Under the pieces are notes generated by a model. That model ran no database searches. It was given only the letters and a program-made list of their open reading frames with translations, and was not told the origin of the DNA. From Theropithecus gelada (lineage: Eukaryota; Chordata; Mammalia; Primates; Cercopithecidae): a DNA stretch of 64,000 bases. The stretch lies in contig NC_037682.1 of the NCBI RefSeq assembly GCF_003255815.1, positions 9,984,711 through 10,048,710 of the forward strand, written 5' to 3'. Of the stretch, positions 21,516-32,239 are shown piece after piece (the stretch's first letter is position 1; each line of letters opens with the position of its first letter). The position numbers were made by a program, and so were the translations under genes.

Positions 21516-23984
21516 CCACAATGTACCATTTTTTTCTTACCTTGAAATACCCTGGCCTCTGCCCTTGCTGTACTGGTGCTTGTGGGTGGTGGAGGGCACC
21601 TTCCTTCAGGGCACCATACACAGTGGCACAGATTGCTCTCTGCTCGCACAGGTGAGTAGGGGCTGACATCCGCCCAGAGCTCTGCTTGCCCAGCCGTGTG
21701 TCCTGGGCACCAGAACAGGACCGTCCACTGAGAGGAGAGAATGGTTTTTCCAATATTGCATGAAGGTACTGTTTGTGAAGTCATGTACCACAGGGTCACG
21801 TCCGCATAGAACTGTTTTTTCTAACCCCCATGAAATGCCCTGTAGGCTGGTGGCTTTCTTGCCCCTCACAGCCTGGGCAGGGCCTTCGGCTCACTGCTTA
21901 GTCTCAGACATGCTCAACCTCAATTCTAGACTCCCCTTTGGGGGTAGGCACACCTTACTTGGGTGAGAATGGAGTTCTTGGGTAGATTTCCAGGCAAGGG
22001 CCTTCTGTTCCCTAAGGGCAGAAGGGGCTAAGTTTGTTGGGCCGGCAGCCCCCAGAGGAAGGAGAGTTGGGGAGGAAGGGGAGATCAGGAATGGCTGGTG
22101 GTCTCCCTGGTCAGGGATGGCATTCTCTAGTAAGTGGGACCCACATGCACTGAAATTCAGCTTTTCTTAGGATGCAGAGGAGTGTTGGGTGGGCGGGTGG
22201 TGTCTGTGGTAAGTGTGCACCTGTGAGTATTTTCCAAATGCCGCAGCTGCCTGAAGTTGGGGAGAGGCAGGAGGCTGTCTGGGGTCCTACCAAACTCCAC
22301 TGACTCCTAGGAGCACCCCATTCCAGGATGCATCCTTGGTGTAGAGCTGGACCATGAGTCATTGTGAGTCTGCACCCACAAAGCCCAGCAGCACAGGCAG
22401 CGGTGGGGCTTTGGGCAGGGAGGAGTCTCTGAGGATTCTGGTCCTCCCCTCCTCCAGGTCCTGCCAAATCCTCGCCAGGACAGCCTCTTCTGATCCTTCC
22501 TGAACTGGTGTGTGATCCGGGAAAGCCCAGCACCCTAGGTTTGGTGACTTGATTGCCCCCAGAGCCTAGGCAGGGTTGAGCGAGCCCAGGGAAGGAAGTC
22601 CTCATGCATTCTCATGGGTTCTCCAGAGCCTTTTATCTTGTGGAGAGGAAGTGGGGTGTGGGACACTGGGAAGAAACGGAGAGGAAGCCATGTGGAAGAC
22701 AGAAGCTACCATGAGAAGGGGGGACCAAGGGGAAGTTATGGCAGTGTAGGGGGTGTGTGTGAGGGGAGGACACCTTAGGAGATGGTGCAGTCAAAGCCTT
22801 GGGCAGAGAAACCCCAGAGGAGCTGCGGATGCAGGGACAGGACTGGGACCCAGATATGGAGACCAGGAAGCAGCTGGGGTTGGAGGAGCAAGAGGTCAAT
22901 GTGAGCAGGCCTGGGAGGAGTCTGGGGGCAGAGGAAGGCTGCAGAAGGGTGACCCGAGGAGCCTGTGTGTCCCAAGAGCTTAGCTAGTGCAAATGGTTGT
23001 AGGGGGCTCAGGCTGGGTAAGACTTGTCTGTGGTCCAAGACCTGAATCCCCCCATGCCCTAGCCTGACTGGGGGACAGCAGGTTGGTAGAGAGCTGAGCT
23101 CTGTGCCCTGATCAGCCTGTCAGCCCCTCTAGGGCAGGATGTGGCCTCAGCAAGGGCCTCCTGGTCTGGTCCTGTGCCCTGGGCCTGGCACTTTGCTGGG
23201 GCCCCAACTATGGCCAGCCAGCTTAGGCCAAACCTTGATGCTGGGGTTTCCAGCAGCAGCTGGTGGCCCAGTCTAAGATGGAAGGTGGCGAGCTGGGGTA
23301 GGAGATGGTTTGTAGAGAAAGGCTGCTGCCAGACTGAGCTCTCCACAATGCCTGCTGCCTAAGAGGGTGGAGGGGGTGGGGTGTTCAGAACTCTGCTGCT
23401 CTGGCCTGTGAGAGAGACGCCCACTCCCTTCCCTAGATACCTAGCTTGGCCTGGCTCAGAGGAAATGCCTGAGGAATATTGCTCCCTTTCCCCTGGAAAA
23501 GTATAACGAGCCCCAACTCTGTGCCAGGCCCACTGCCGTTGGCCTTTCCCTGGCAGTGAGTACAAAGCCATGCCTCCAGGACAGAATTAGGGTATGGTGT
23601 CAGAGGCACTCAGGCAGGGAGCATCCTCTGCCTGGAAGAGGAGGTGTTTGACCAGACTCTGAGATGTCAACAGGGAAAGGTGTTCTGAATAGAAGACAAA
23701 GGTCAGGTAGAGGGCTGGTGGTATGGACCAGCAGGAAGGACCCCAGAGGCACTCAGAGTTCATGCAGGGAGGGGAATCTTGCCATGATTGGGCCCAGGTT
23801 ACCACCGCTCGAGGGGCTGCCAACCCTCCTGAGAGCTGACAGCTGAGTTTGCCCCTTACCTGGGGACCAGGGTGCTGGCTTTCCTTGTCTGGGTCCCAGG
23901 TGGGTACAGGAAGACATACTTGTTTATCCAAAGGCTAGAGGTCCCACGAGAGCCAAGCCTTGGCCTCATCCTGGGCCTGGAGCC

Positions 23985-24120
23985 CAATACCCCAGTTTTA
24001 TAGATGAGGAAACTGAGGCCCAGAGACTGGAAGAAAGTTGCCCACAGTCACACAGGAACTCAGAACACCTGTTCTGTCATCCAAGTTCACATCCAAGCCA
24101 AGAGTCAAGTAGTCCCAACA
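23985..24120 (-). repeat. MIR SINE, antisense
   Basis: TTTTATAGATGAGGAAACTG, AGGCCCAGAGACTGG, TTGCCCACAGTCACACAGG: the reverse complement of the MIR core. Confidence 0.75.
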
Positions 24121-24972
24121 GATTCCTGGAGACATTGGGAGGATGACTTAGGCTTTCTTGGGCTTCTCATGAGATCTAACCCTTCCCTGGCCTCACTTAC
24201 CTTGCTGGGCACCTACACCTGGTAACCTTGGGAAGTCCTGCCCACCCAGGCCTCAGCATTCTTATCCATAATGAGCTGGGATCGATAGTCCCAGCTCCAC
24301 AAAACATGCTGCTTTGCTCTTAGCTCAAAGGTTTTCACTGTGACTGAGCCTTTGGAGGGCCAGGAGCCCTGGGGTTTCAAAATCTAGGGTGTAGGTGAGC
24401 CCCTGGCCAAGGGAGATTGGAGTCTGGTTGGAAGAGCAGCCTGGGGAGCTCAGCAAGGCTTCAAGTTCAATGGAAAGGTCTTGGCTACAGGCTGGCTTGT
24501 GTGGGCAAGGACAGCTCTGCAACGTTGCTGGAGCTTGTGATCTGAAGGTTGGCAACAGTGTTTGAACTCAGTGCAGAGGTAGAGGGCCATGGGTGGGTGG
24601 GGAGCAGGAGAAGACAGACAAGATGTGAAGGTGGAATGTGGCTGGTCTGGCTGCAGTGGGGCTGAAGTGGGGCAGGCGGGACCTGGCAGTGGAGGCCCTG
24701 GGGTGCTTTTCCACCAAGAGGCTGAGGGGCTTCTGGGCACGATCTAGGAAGACCACACCCTGCAGAGACCAGCGAGAGGCACTCAGATGTTGGCAGGGCT
24801 TAGGCTGTGCTGAAGAGAGAGCCAGAGAGGAAACCTCCAGCCCTTGTAAGGCCCAGAGGTGCCCCTGCAAGAGGAGCAAGTCCTCCCACCAGCCACCTAG
24901 AGCCAGCCCCAGCTCCCTTCTACCCCAAACCAGGAGGTTGCACTATTTTGCTTTGAGAGAAGGCCCAGGAGG

Positions 24973-25090
24973 CTGATGGGAGTCACAGTTGTTGACCTAG
25001 TGGCTGATGGGAATTGTGGTCTACACTCCTCCAAGGACTGATGGGAGTTATAGTTCTCACCTTTTGGGGGCTGATGGGAATTGCAGTTTC
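24973..25090 (-). repeat. Four-copy CTGATGGGAATTGTAGTT-type array
   Basis: CTGATGGGA starts at 24973, 25004, 25038 and 25071 (spacing 31, 34, 33), each followed by AGT/ATT and a CAGTT, GTGGT, ATAGTT or GCAGTT end. On the minus strand these read AACTGCAATTCCCATCAG and variants, the same motif as at 14633-14733 in the other orientation. Confidence 0.6.
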
Positions 25091-25209
25091 TGCCCACAGG
25101 ACTCCAGTTATCAGACCTAGAGATGGGGGGACCCATTCTCCCCTCACAAAGCCCTCCCCACTCATTCCCATGGGCCCTATTTAGCAGGTGCTTCCCTCCC
25201 AGATGGCTG

Positions 25210-26290
25210 TGTATGTATTTTCTTTTCTTTTTTTGCTTTCTTCTTCTTTCCGTTGTTTTATTATTGTTTTAACAATAATAAGAGGGCCAGAGGCAGTCAA
25301 GCCCTGGCCAGGTCCTGGCGGCCCATGGGGGTTCTGGGGAGGGGGAGGGGGGAAGTCAGTGGGGGTCAGAGGTGGAGGGTGAAGAACGAGAAAGTTGGGG
25401 AGTTAGGTTTAGCTCAGGAACCATGTGTCCCTGCCCACTTCCCTCACTCCTTCCTTGTCCCTCCCCACATCCCTGCCTCTACATGGCTTCTCCCCACCCC
25501 TCCCAGAGTCCTATGGGACAGGACTCTGCTCCAATGCATCCGACTCTTCCCTGCCCACTCTTCCTCATGGGCCACCTCACTTCCCACTTTCGATGTCTCC
25601 CCTCCCATGACCACCCTGCAATTAGCCTTCCAAGCTCCCCCCATGGCCGTCCCCTCCCAAGACCTCTCACCCATGTAGCAATCCCTACATGGCTGCCTGT
25701 CATGTCCCTACTCTCCAAGCCCTCCTGCCCACTATTCCTCCCTCCCCCATATGCTGACACCAAGTGGTGGAAACCGCCCCGCAGCCCCAGCCTGCCCTGT
25801 GCAGAGTTCAGCTTTGTGTTGAATGAGGGGGAGAGGGACAAGTGAGGGCGGAGAGAGTTCAGGAGGAGGCAGGATGTGCAGGGAGCGGAGAGTGAGGGAG
25901 GGAGATGCCGAACAGATAGACAGAAAACGTTGTACGGAAAAGTTGTTTTTTCTTATTTTTTCCGGGAGAACCCGCTTACACAGCTCTGTTTGTAATTTTT
26001 TTCTTCATGCTAAAATCACACGGCCTATTTGTTGATGTAAGTTGCCTGAATTCCGTGGTATGCTATCTTCTTTTTTAAAAACAAAAGCAAAAAAAAAAAA
26101 AAAAAAAAAAAAAGAAAAAAAAGAGAAAAATCTAGAAAAAAAAAAACCCTAAAAGATACTGTTGTTAGGTTTGTTTAAATGCTGCTGTTGTATCTGTTTT
26201 TAAAGCCTTAAACCAGTAGAGTTTTTTTTTTTCTGTTTCTTTTCAATTTCCTTTCCTTTCTGTTCCTTTTGATTTCTTAAGACAAACAAA
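25210..26290 (+). repeat. A/T-rich low-complexity block before the NRXN2 last exon
   Basis: Alternating GC-rich and very AT-rich stretches: T-runs near 25220 and 25946-25960, an A-run of about 25 at 26089-26113, A-rich to 26150, then TTTAAA, CTTAAAC and CTTAAG words and a long pyrimidine tract (26221-26280). It ends about 240 bases before the last acceptor. Not a recognised transposon; a cluster of splicing-regulatory sites is possible. Confidence 0.45.
25258..25281. repeat. Perfect 11-bp inverted repeat
   Basis: TTATTATTGTT and AACAATAATAA separated by TT. In RNA this gives an AU-only hairpin with a minimal loop, about 1.25 kb before the last NRXN2 exon. Confidence 0.85.
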
Positions 26291-26530
26291 AGACCAAAAC
26301 CCAGAGTGTCACAGAGCCCGTGCGTGGGGTGCCCAGGGCATCTGAGCCGCTGCCCGCTTAAAGCGCAGTGCTCGGCCGGCTGGCGGGCGGGCCCAGCCCG
26401 CTCTAGTCTCCGCCAAAGCCAATTGGAACCGATTTGGGTGTGTGAGGCTGTTGTTTCTCTCTCTGTGCCGGCCGCCTGCGCCCTGGCCCTCGCTGACGCC
26501 CTCTCTTTTCTCTTCTCTCTCTTGTTCTAG

Positions 26531-27417
26531 GAGGAGAGTTAATATTGCCCATTATCACGGAGGACTCCTTAGACCCCCCTCCCGTGGCCACCCGATCCCC
26601 CTTCGTGCCCCCGCCCCCTACCTTCTACCCCTTCCTCACGGGAGTGGGCGCCACCCAAGACACGCTGCCCCCGCCTGCGGCGCGCCGCCCGCCCTCCGGG
26701 GGCCCGTGCCAGGCCGAGCGGGACGACAGCGACTGCGAGGAGCCCATCGAGGCCTCGGGCTTTGCCTCCGGGGAGGTCTTTGACTCCAGCCTCCCCCCCA
26801 CGGACGACGAGGACTTTTACACCACCTTTCCCCTGGTCACGGACCGCACCACCCTCCTGTCACCCCGCAAACCCGCTCCCCGGCCCAACCTCAGGACAGA
26901 TGGGGCCACGGGCGCCCCTGGGGTGCTGTTTGCCCCCTCCGCCCCAGCCCCCAACCTGCCGGCGGGCAAAATGAACCACCGAGATCCGCTTCAGCCCCTG
27001 CTGGAGAACCCGCCCTTGGGGCCTGGGGCCCCCACGTCCTTTGAGCCGCGGAGGCCCCCTCCCCTGCGCCCCGGCGTGACCTCAGCCCCCGGCTTCCCCC
27101 ATCTGCCCACAGCCAACCCCACAGGGCCTGGGGAGCGGGGCCCACCGGGCGCAGTGGAGGTGATCCGGGAGTCCAGCAGCACCACGGGCATGGTGGTGGG
27201 CATTGTGGCGGCGGCGGCGCTCTGCATCCTCATCCTCCTCTACGCCATGTACAAGTACCGCAATCGTGACGAGGGCTCCTATCAGGTGGACCAGAGCCGG
27301 AACTACATCAGTAACTCGGCCCAGAGCAATGGGGCGGTGGTGAAAGAGAAGGCCCCGACTGCCCCCAAGACGCCCAGCAAGGCCAAGAAGAACAAAGACA
27401 AGGAGTATTACGTCTGA
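26531..27417 (+). CDS. NRXN2: NRXN2 last coding exon: SS5 segment, membrane helix, cytoplasmic tail
   Basis: 887 coding bases from acceptor CTTGTTCTAG to TGA at 27415-27417. It opens GGELILPIITEDS and continues through a Pro/Asp/Glu-rich segment (SS5 insert, 194 residues, 26531-27112). Then come NPTGPGERG, the juxtamembrane VEVIRESSSTTG, a membrane helix (about 27187-27252, MVVGIVAAAALCILILLYAM), the stop-transfer and protein 4.1-binding KYRNRDEGSY, and a Lys-rich tail ending KDKEYYV. The terminal EYYV is the class II PDZ ligand for CASK and Mints. The helix and tail match all neurexins, whereas the long SS5 segment is NRXN2-like. GC content is high in the SS5 part. Reading frame intact. Confidence 0.97.
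27103..27113 (+). other. NRXN2: Internal alternative acceptor defining splice site 5
   Basis: CTGCCCACAG ends at 27112. Joining the previous exon's G to CCAACCCC gives STANPTGPG and keeps the frame, removing exactly 582 bases (194 codons). This agrees with the known short SS5 form of NRXN2. The pyrimidine tract (CCCCCGGCTTCCCCCATCTG) supports use. Confidence 0.85.
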
Positions 27418-28450
27418 GCCCCTGGCACTGCGCCCCACTGCCAGCTGCCCCTCCTGGGAGGGCCCGGGAGGAGGGTGCCACCCTCTCCCTGCCAGGGGCC
27501 TGGGGACCCTCTCCCTGGCTGCCTCAGGCTTCTCTTACGAAGAGGAAACGCAAAAAAAGAAAAGGAAAAACCCCGTGCTCGCCCCCTTCCTCCTGCCGTC
27601 CACCGCGCGGCCTCGTCAGTCCCAGGGCTGACTGTCCCTCTCAGCTCTGCGCCTGCCAGGCAGGGCACGTGCTCACAGCCCTGGGTTGATTTATTTTTTT
27701 AAGGGGGGTAGTTTTATTTTGGTGGGGTTGGGTGGGAAGGAAGGCTGGGGGTTTTGTAAAGTGTCCACTATTCGTCCTGTTAATTTTCCTCAATTTTTCT
27801 TCTTCCTCCTTCTGTCCCTCCTGCCTTCCTTCTCTCCCCAAGCCCTCCAGTCCCCATCCTAGGCTTGCTGTGTCTCACTGTCCCCACCCTTCTTTCCTAC
27901 TTCTTTTTTTGTGTGTCTCATTTCTCCCTTCCTTTCCTCCGTTTGGGTTTCCAGAGTCGGTGGGAGAAGGGCGGGAGGGTGGGCCCGAGTGGCCCAGTGG
28001 GTGGGTGGGGTGGGGCAGTGGGCTTGTCCCCAAGTGCCCCAACTCCCCTCACCAGGAGAGGCACCTGCTTGGTGCCGCCCAGGGAAGGGGCTCAGGCCAG
28101 GCTGAAGGCCTGTTCTGTGTGTGCCGCCGGGCGACGTGCATTGATGGGGAAGCTGCTGGAGGAGCAGGGGTGGGGGTGGGAGGGAGGGGAAGGCAAATGC
28201 AGATATATATTACAGACAAATACTCTAGATTCCACGAGCAGCAGCCTGTGGCACCTGCTGGGTGCGGGCAGCAGGGAAGAGGGAGCAAGGCATTGTCCAC
28301 AGACTGCTGGGGTCACTTCTCTGCCCACGGGCTCCCTGCTCCCCCAGTTTTTTTTCTCTCTTTGTTAACAAACGTGTCTGAGTCTTGGAAAACACCCCAA
28401 CCCCGGAAATGTGTGGGAAAAAGAAAACAAAAACTTTCCAAATTCCAACG
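27418..28450 (+). other. NRXN2: NRXN2 3' UTR (end estimated)
   Basis: Follows the TGA. It contains an A-rich CGCAAAAAAAGAAAAGG patch, T-rich stretches near 27690-27720 and 27780-27910, and no AATAAA. The 3' end is placed by inference after AAGAAA (28421-28426), with a T/GT-rich downstream element (GCAGTTTTTTTGGCGTGGGT, about 28458) as expected for cleavage near 28440-28450. Confidence 0.5.
28421..28426 (+). terminator. NRXN2: Candidate weak poly(A) signal for NRXN2
   Basis: AAGAAA in an A-rich context, followed after about 30 bases by a T-run and GT-rich sequence. AAGAAA is a recognised but weak variant hexamer; no canonical signal is present in the preceding kilobase. Confidence 0.4.
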
Positions 28451-31400
28451 GTCCTGTGCAGTTTTTTTGGCGTGGGTGCTGTTAGATCCTGGCTTTGGGC
28501 TGGGGTCTGGGCCCACATGGGGGCCCACAAGATCTGGTAAGTTGCTCCCGAACTTTTGGGCGTAGCGTGGCTTTGGGTTCCTGGGATGACTTGTCTTTGT
28601 CTCACGGTGTCCTGTGTCCTGTATCCCTGCTGGGCTGAGGAACGGGCAGGAAATGTGGCTGGTCTCTGGCCAGTTCACAGACCTTAGCTTCTCAGGGAGG
28701 CAGACAGATCTCTGGAGACCTTGTGTTGCCCCTTGATGGCTACTGGACTCACATCTCGGGGCATGTGTGCCCGGGCACCGACCTGGGTGCGGGACAGATG
28801 CTGCCTCATCCTTCAGCAGCCCTTGGAGGGAGGAGGTGATTCCTGGGCTTGGAGACCTTCAGTGGCTGCTCCCAGGTCTCGAGGTGAATGAATGACTGAG
28901 TCCATGTGGTCTCCTGCCTGACTCCAGAGTCTGTGCTCTTCCTCTCTGGGGATTTGGACCCTGGTACCCTACCTTCCCCCAAGTCCACTCTGGTTGACTG
29001 TGGGCAGCTGCTGGAACTGAAGGTGGAACCAGGGCTGGCCACCTCGTCCACTGTGTTTACTCCTTTGTGGAGATCCTAACAGGTCCATGGTCCAGACATG
29101 TTAAGAGATGGGTCTGTATTTGTTAAGCCTCTCAGTCGCAAGGGACAGATACCCACGTGTACAGCATTGTCAGGAGGGGAGAGCGAGGAGGGTTGCGGAC
29201 CTCGAGGGTGGCGGTGGTGGGGCGTTGCACCACCTGGCACAGGAGACGTGACTCAGCCATGCTGTGTCACTCAGGGTCCCTCTCTCGATCGGCTTCTCAG
29301 CCCTCCTCTCTGCCAGGCTTCCTCATACCCTTGGCTTGCCATCCCCTCCACTGCCCAATTCTGCATCTTGATCTTCCGTCTGCAGCAGGCTCTGGCTGTT
29401 GACCAGCTCATCCTCGCGGCATTTTGCAGTTCAAAAGCCTGGTCCATCTTTAGGCCTGGCTGCCTCCATGCCTGCAGGAGCCCCACCCTTCAGCAGGGGA
29501 ACATCCCTTAGTGGGAGTGGCAGGTACTGACCTGAGCAGCCTCCAGCTGTCTCCAGAGGCCAAGGTCAGTCTCATCTCCCTCTCTTCCTTCTCTCCATCC
29601 CTGAAAGAAGCTTTTGTCTTGGGACCCTCCCCACCATGGGGCACCCCCAAGACCTCTTGAGATTCCTCCCGCAAAATCCTAACAAGGGCGAGAGAGCAGA
29701 GCCCCAGGTGTGGATTTCTATGGACTCAGCCCCTCCTTGCCCTTCTGATCCAGCTCCTGAGGGGTGAGACTTGGGCCCTGCTTGTCCCCCAACTGCTCAC
29801 AGTCTTGAAGCCAAGGTCAGCATCATTGAGGTCAGCTCTAAGCACCCGTGGAAGTCTGGGAGAGGCCCTGGTTTGGGGCACTCTTGCTAGGATGTCCTGT
29901 TCCTGGGCTGGTGATTGGAACCTTTGGGGCTTCCTGTTACTACTATCTCTGACCAAGGGACGGAGACAGCTTGGATTCCCCTCCTCCCATCACAACTAGC
30001 CAAAGAAAGACAGGCAGGAAGGGGCTTCTTGGTGTTAGGAAGGGAAAGAATATCCTTACTCCAGAAATTTCTGGAATGACCCTACACAGGATAGGGGACA
30101 GTATATCAGGGTAGGGGAGCAGGAACAGGGGCAGTCCAGGAGTTGGAAGGATGGACCCCAGTCCTCCTGGTTGCCATATGACTGTGGGACTTGGTCTTTC
30201 TCTCTGCATAAGGCAGCTCAAGGTCTTGGTTATAAGAGGACAGACTCAGTCATTGACTCAGTGTACCCATCTGTAAGAGATAGTCACCTGATTCCCAGTT
30301 TATCTTCTTATGCCTCTGAGGTTGAACTTAGCATCTGGGCCTGAGCTGAGCTCCTCAGGGTCTGGCTGGCCTGGCAGTGGCCCCAGGAGTGTCCCAGACA
30401 GACCCAGTGTCCAGGGCTTGATGGTGCTTGAGATTCCAGGCATCCTGGCTCCTTGGCGGGTGGTCCTCACAGGGATGTGTCAGGAAATTTCTCCTCAGGC
30501 CTCTTAAGGACAGGGATTTGGGGGAGAAGTTCACAGACTTGCCCTCATCAAGCAAGCCCCCAGGAGAGGGAACACCAGCCCAGCCAGTGCCCAGCGCTTC
30601 TGGATAGAATCCCCCCTCTTGAAGGCAGATCTGGAGCCCATGGGGCTTGGTGCTACCTCTTCCCACACATCCTCCTGGGTGAGCTATGGGCTTGGCTGGA
30701 GGCAGGAAAATGAACAAAGTGAGTCCTGAGCCACTTTCCTCATCCCTGCTGCCTGAGGCCTCCACCGCCATGGGGATGAGACTGATGAGGGTAGTTATGG
30801 GTTCTTCTTTCCCTTGGCTCCTCCATAGCAGGGTGCCCCACAGGCTCTGAGGTTGGAGCCCCTGTGGTGGGCATCAGAACAGAGTGTGTCCCAAGCATAG
30901 GCTTGCCATTCGGGTGGGCTTACGGCTGCTGCTGAGCGGGGCCCTTCTCCCTTCGCCGACACCCACTTGGCCACGGCAAGGCTGCTGACTCGCCAGAGGA
31001 ACAGGGCCCTGGGCCTTCCCAGCTTTCAGGGCCTCTTGAGTTAATCGAGGGATGACTTATGTTGGAAGCAGACAGGCCTTGGGTCCTGGAAGGTCGTGAC
31101 TACCTGGAAGGACCAGGAGCAAGGCCACTCAGGGTGCGGGCAGAGGGGTAGCCCAGACCCCCTTGGTGAGCTGGAGGGATATCCCAGAAGACAGGAGAGG
31201 ACATCTCCCACCAGCCCTGGGTTCTGCCTTCTAGAAACTTCTGGATACCCTAAGGTCCCAAGAATGCTGTTCAAGGGTTAGAAAGGGCACTGGGCCTCAG
31301 CTGGGCAGCAGATAGACAAAAGACAACAAGTCCAGAGCAGGCTGAGATGGCGTTGTATTCAGGCATCTTCACAAATGGGATTCCTGCCCAGGGTTCTTTA

Positions 31401-32239
31401 CTGAGGGGTGACCCTAGGTAGATGGCCAGAGGACACGGCCCCCCAGAGGCCCAGGGGCTGCAGCTGACAAGACCAGGCCAAGAAGTGACCCCCTTCCTGT
31501 GGGGGCAAAGAGTTGCTTTCTGTTTTCCCATTCCATGCGTGTGCATGTGCACGTGGGCACACGTGTGCACACATGGCTAATGTGTGTGTGTGTGGGGGTG
31601 GGGCACAGCCCTCGGTCAAGGTGCCTGGAAGTAGCAAGGCAGGCACAGGTGGACCCAGAGACCATCTGAGCATGGCCCCAGGGTGGCTCAGGTGACTGGG
31701 TGGGCTGACCGGGACCCGGCTGGGCAGCAAATGGCTTCTGCCTGCACCCAGACCTCTGTGTGCGCTGCACTGTGTTTCCCCGCGAGCCATGCCTGTGGAC
31801 ACTGTGGGCCCCTGGCCTTGCCGCTGCCTCCAGGAGAGTTACTGGACACCCAGATGGTGAGGCTGGGTTGGGAGAGACTGCGGGTGTTTGTGGCCAGAGT
31901 GGGGCTCTGGAGGCCTACTGACGGGTTTGAATCCTGATACTGCCCCCACCTGAGTGTCATGGGCAATCGGGTTCTTCAAGCCTCAAGGTTTTTTCATCTG
32001 TAAAATGGGGCAACGTTTGCCCTACAGGGTTCAGGAAAAGTGAAGTGAGATGATGCTTTGAGGGGTCCAGCACAGCACCGGGCCCACAATAGGGGCTGGA
32101 AACAGCAGCCACTCTGGCCTGGCACCCAGGGCAGGAAAGCTGGCCTGGAAAAGGCCCATCCCAGCAAGGAGGCCCCAGAACTTTCCTCCTTCCCCCGACC
32201 TGGGAGGACCCTGGGGGGTCATCACTGGAGTCAGTGAGG
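28451..32239. other. Intergenic gap between convergent NRXN2 and SLC22A12 3' ends
   Basis: 3.8 kb with no coding exon. It contains a probable MIR remnant near 30160-30270, a short TG-rich stretch near 31560-31600 and a MIR at 31915-32090. Otherwise GC-rich unique DNA in which I recognise nothing. Confidence 0.75.
31915..32090 (+). repeat. MIR SINE
   Basis: GGGTTTGAATCCTGATACTG, then TTCTTCAAGCCTCAAGG, TTTTCATCTGTAAAATGGGG and TGAGATGATGC: MIR order in sense orientation, lying between the two gene 3' ends. Confidence 0.75.

Larger units (their letters stand above)
14343..26530 (+). other. NRXN2: NRXN2 last intron (12.2 kb)
   Basis: The largest intron in the window; no coding exon seen. Contents: a three-copy ACTACAACTCCCATCAG-type array (14633-14733), 1.9 kb of degenerate CA/CAGACCC repeats (17320-19220) with a further patch at 21285-21515, two copies of one old interspersed repeat (19249-19450, 20890-21220), a G12 run at 20401, a MIR at 23985-24120, a four-copy inverted partner of the ACTACAA array (24973-25090), and an A/T-rich low-complexity block (25210-26290) directly before the last exon. 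Confidence 0.8.
1..28450 (+). other. NRXN2: NRXN2 gene, 3' portion (gene span)
   Basis: This is the 3' end of neurexin-2, a presynaptic single-pass adhesion receptor that binds neuroligins, LRRTMs, cerebellins and other postsynaptic partners. Five coding exons (4072-4243, 8071-8160, 11557-11882, 14264-14342, 26531-27417) join in frame across GT-AG introns into 517 codons ending in KDKEYYV. They encode the end of LNS6, the SS4 insert, the Thr-rich stalk, the Cys-loop, the SS5 segment, the membrane helix and a 55-residue tail. These exons serve both alpha and beta forms; the upstream exons and both of those promoters lie outside the window. The 3' boundary is an estimate from a weak poly(A) signal. 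Identification rests on near-complete agreement with the NRXN2 sequence I recall, including the NRXN2-specific Pro-rich SS5 segment that NRXN1 lacks. Confidence 0.97.

Noticed and set aside
27732..28565. A 277-codon plus-strand frame after the NRXN2 stop
   Set aside because: Lies in the NRXN2 3' UTR and beyond; low-complexity, no domain, no separate promoter evidence.
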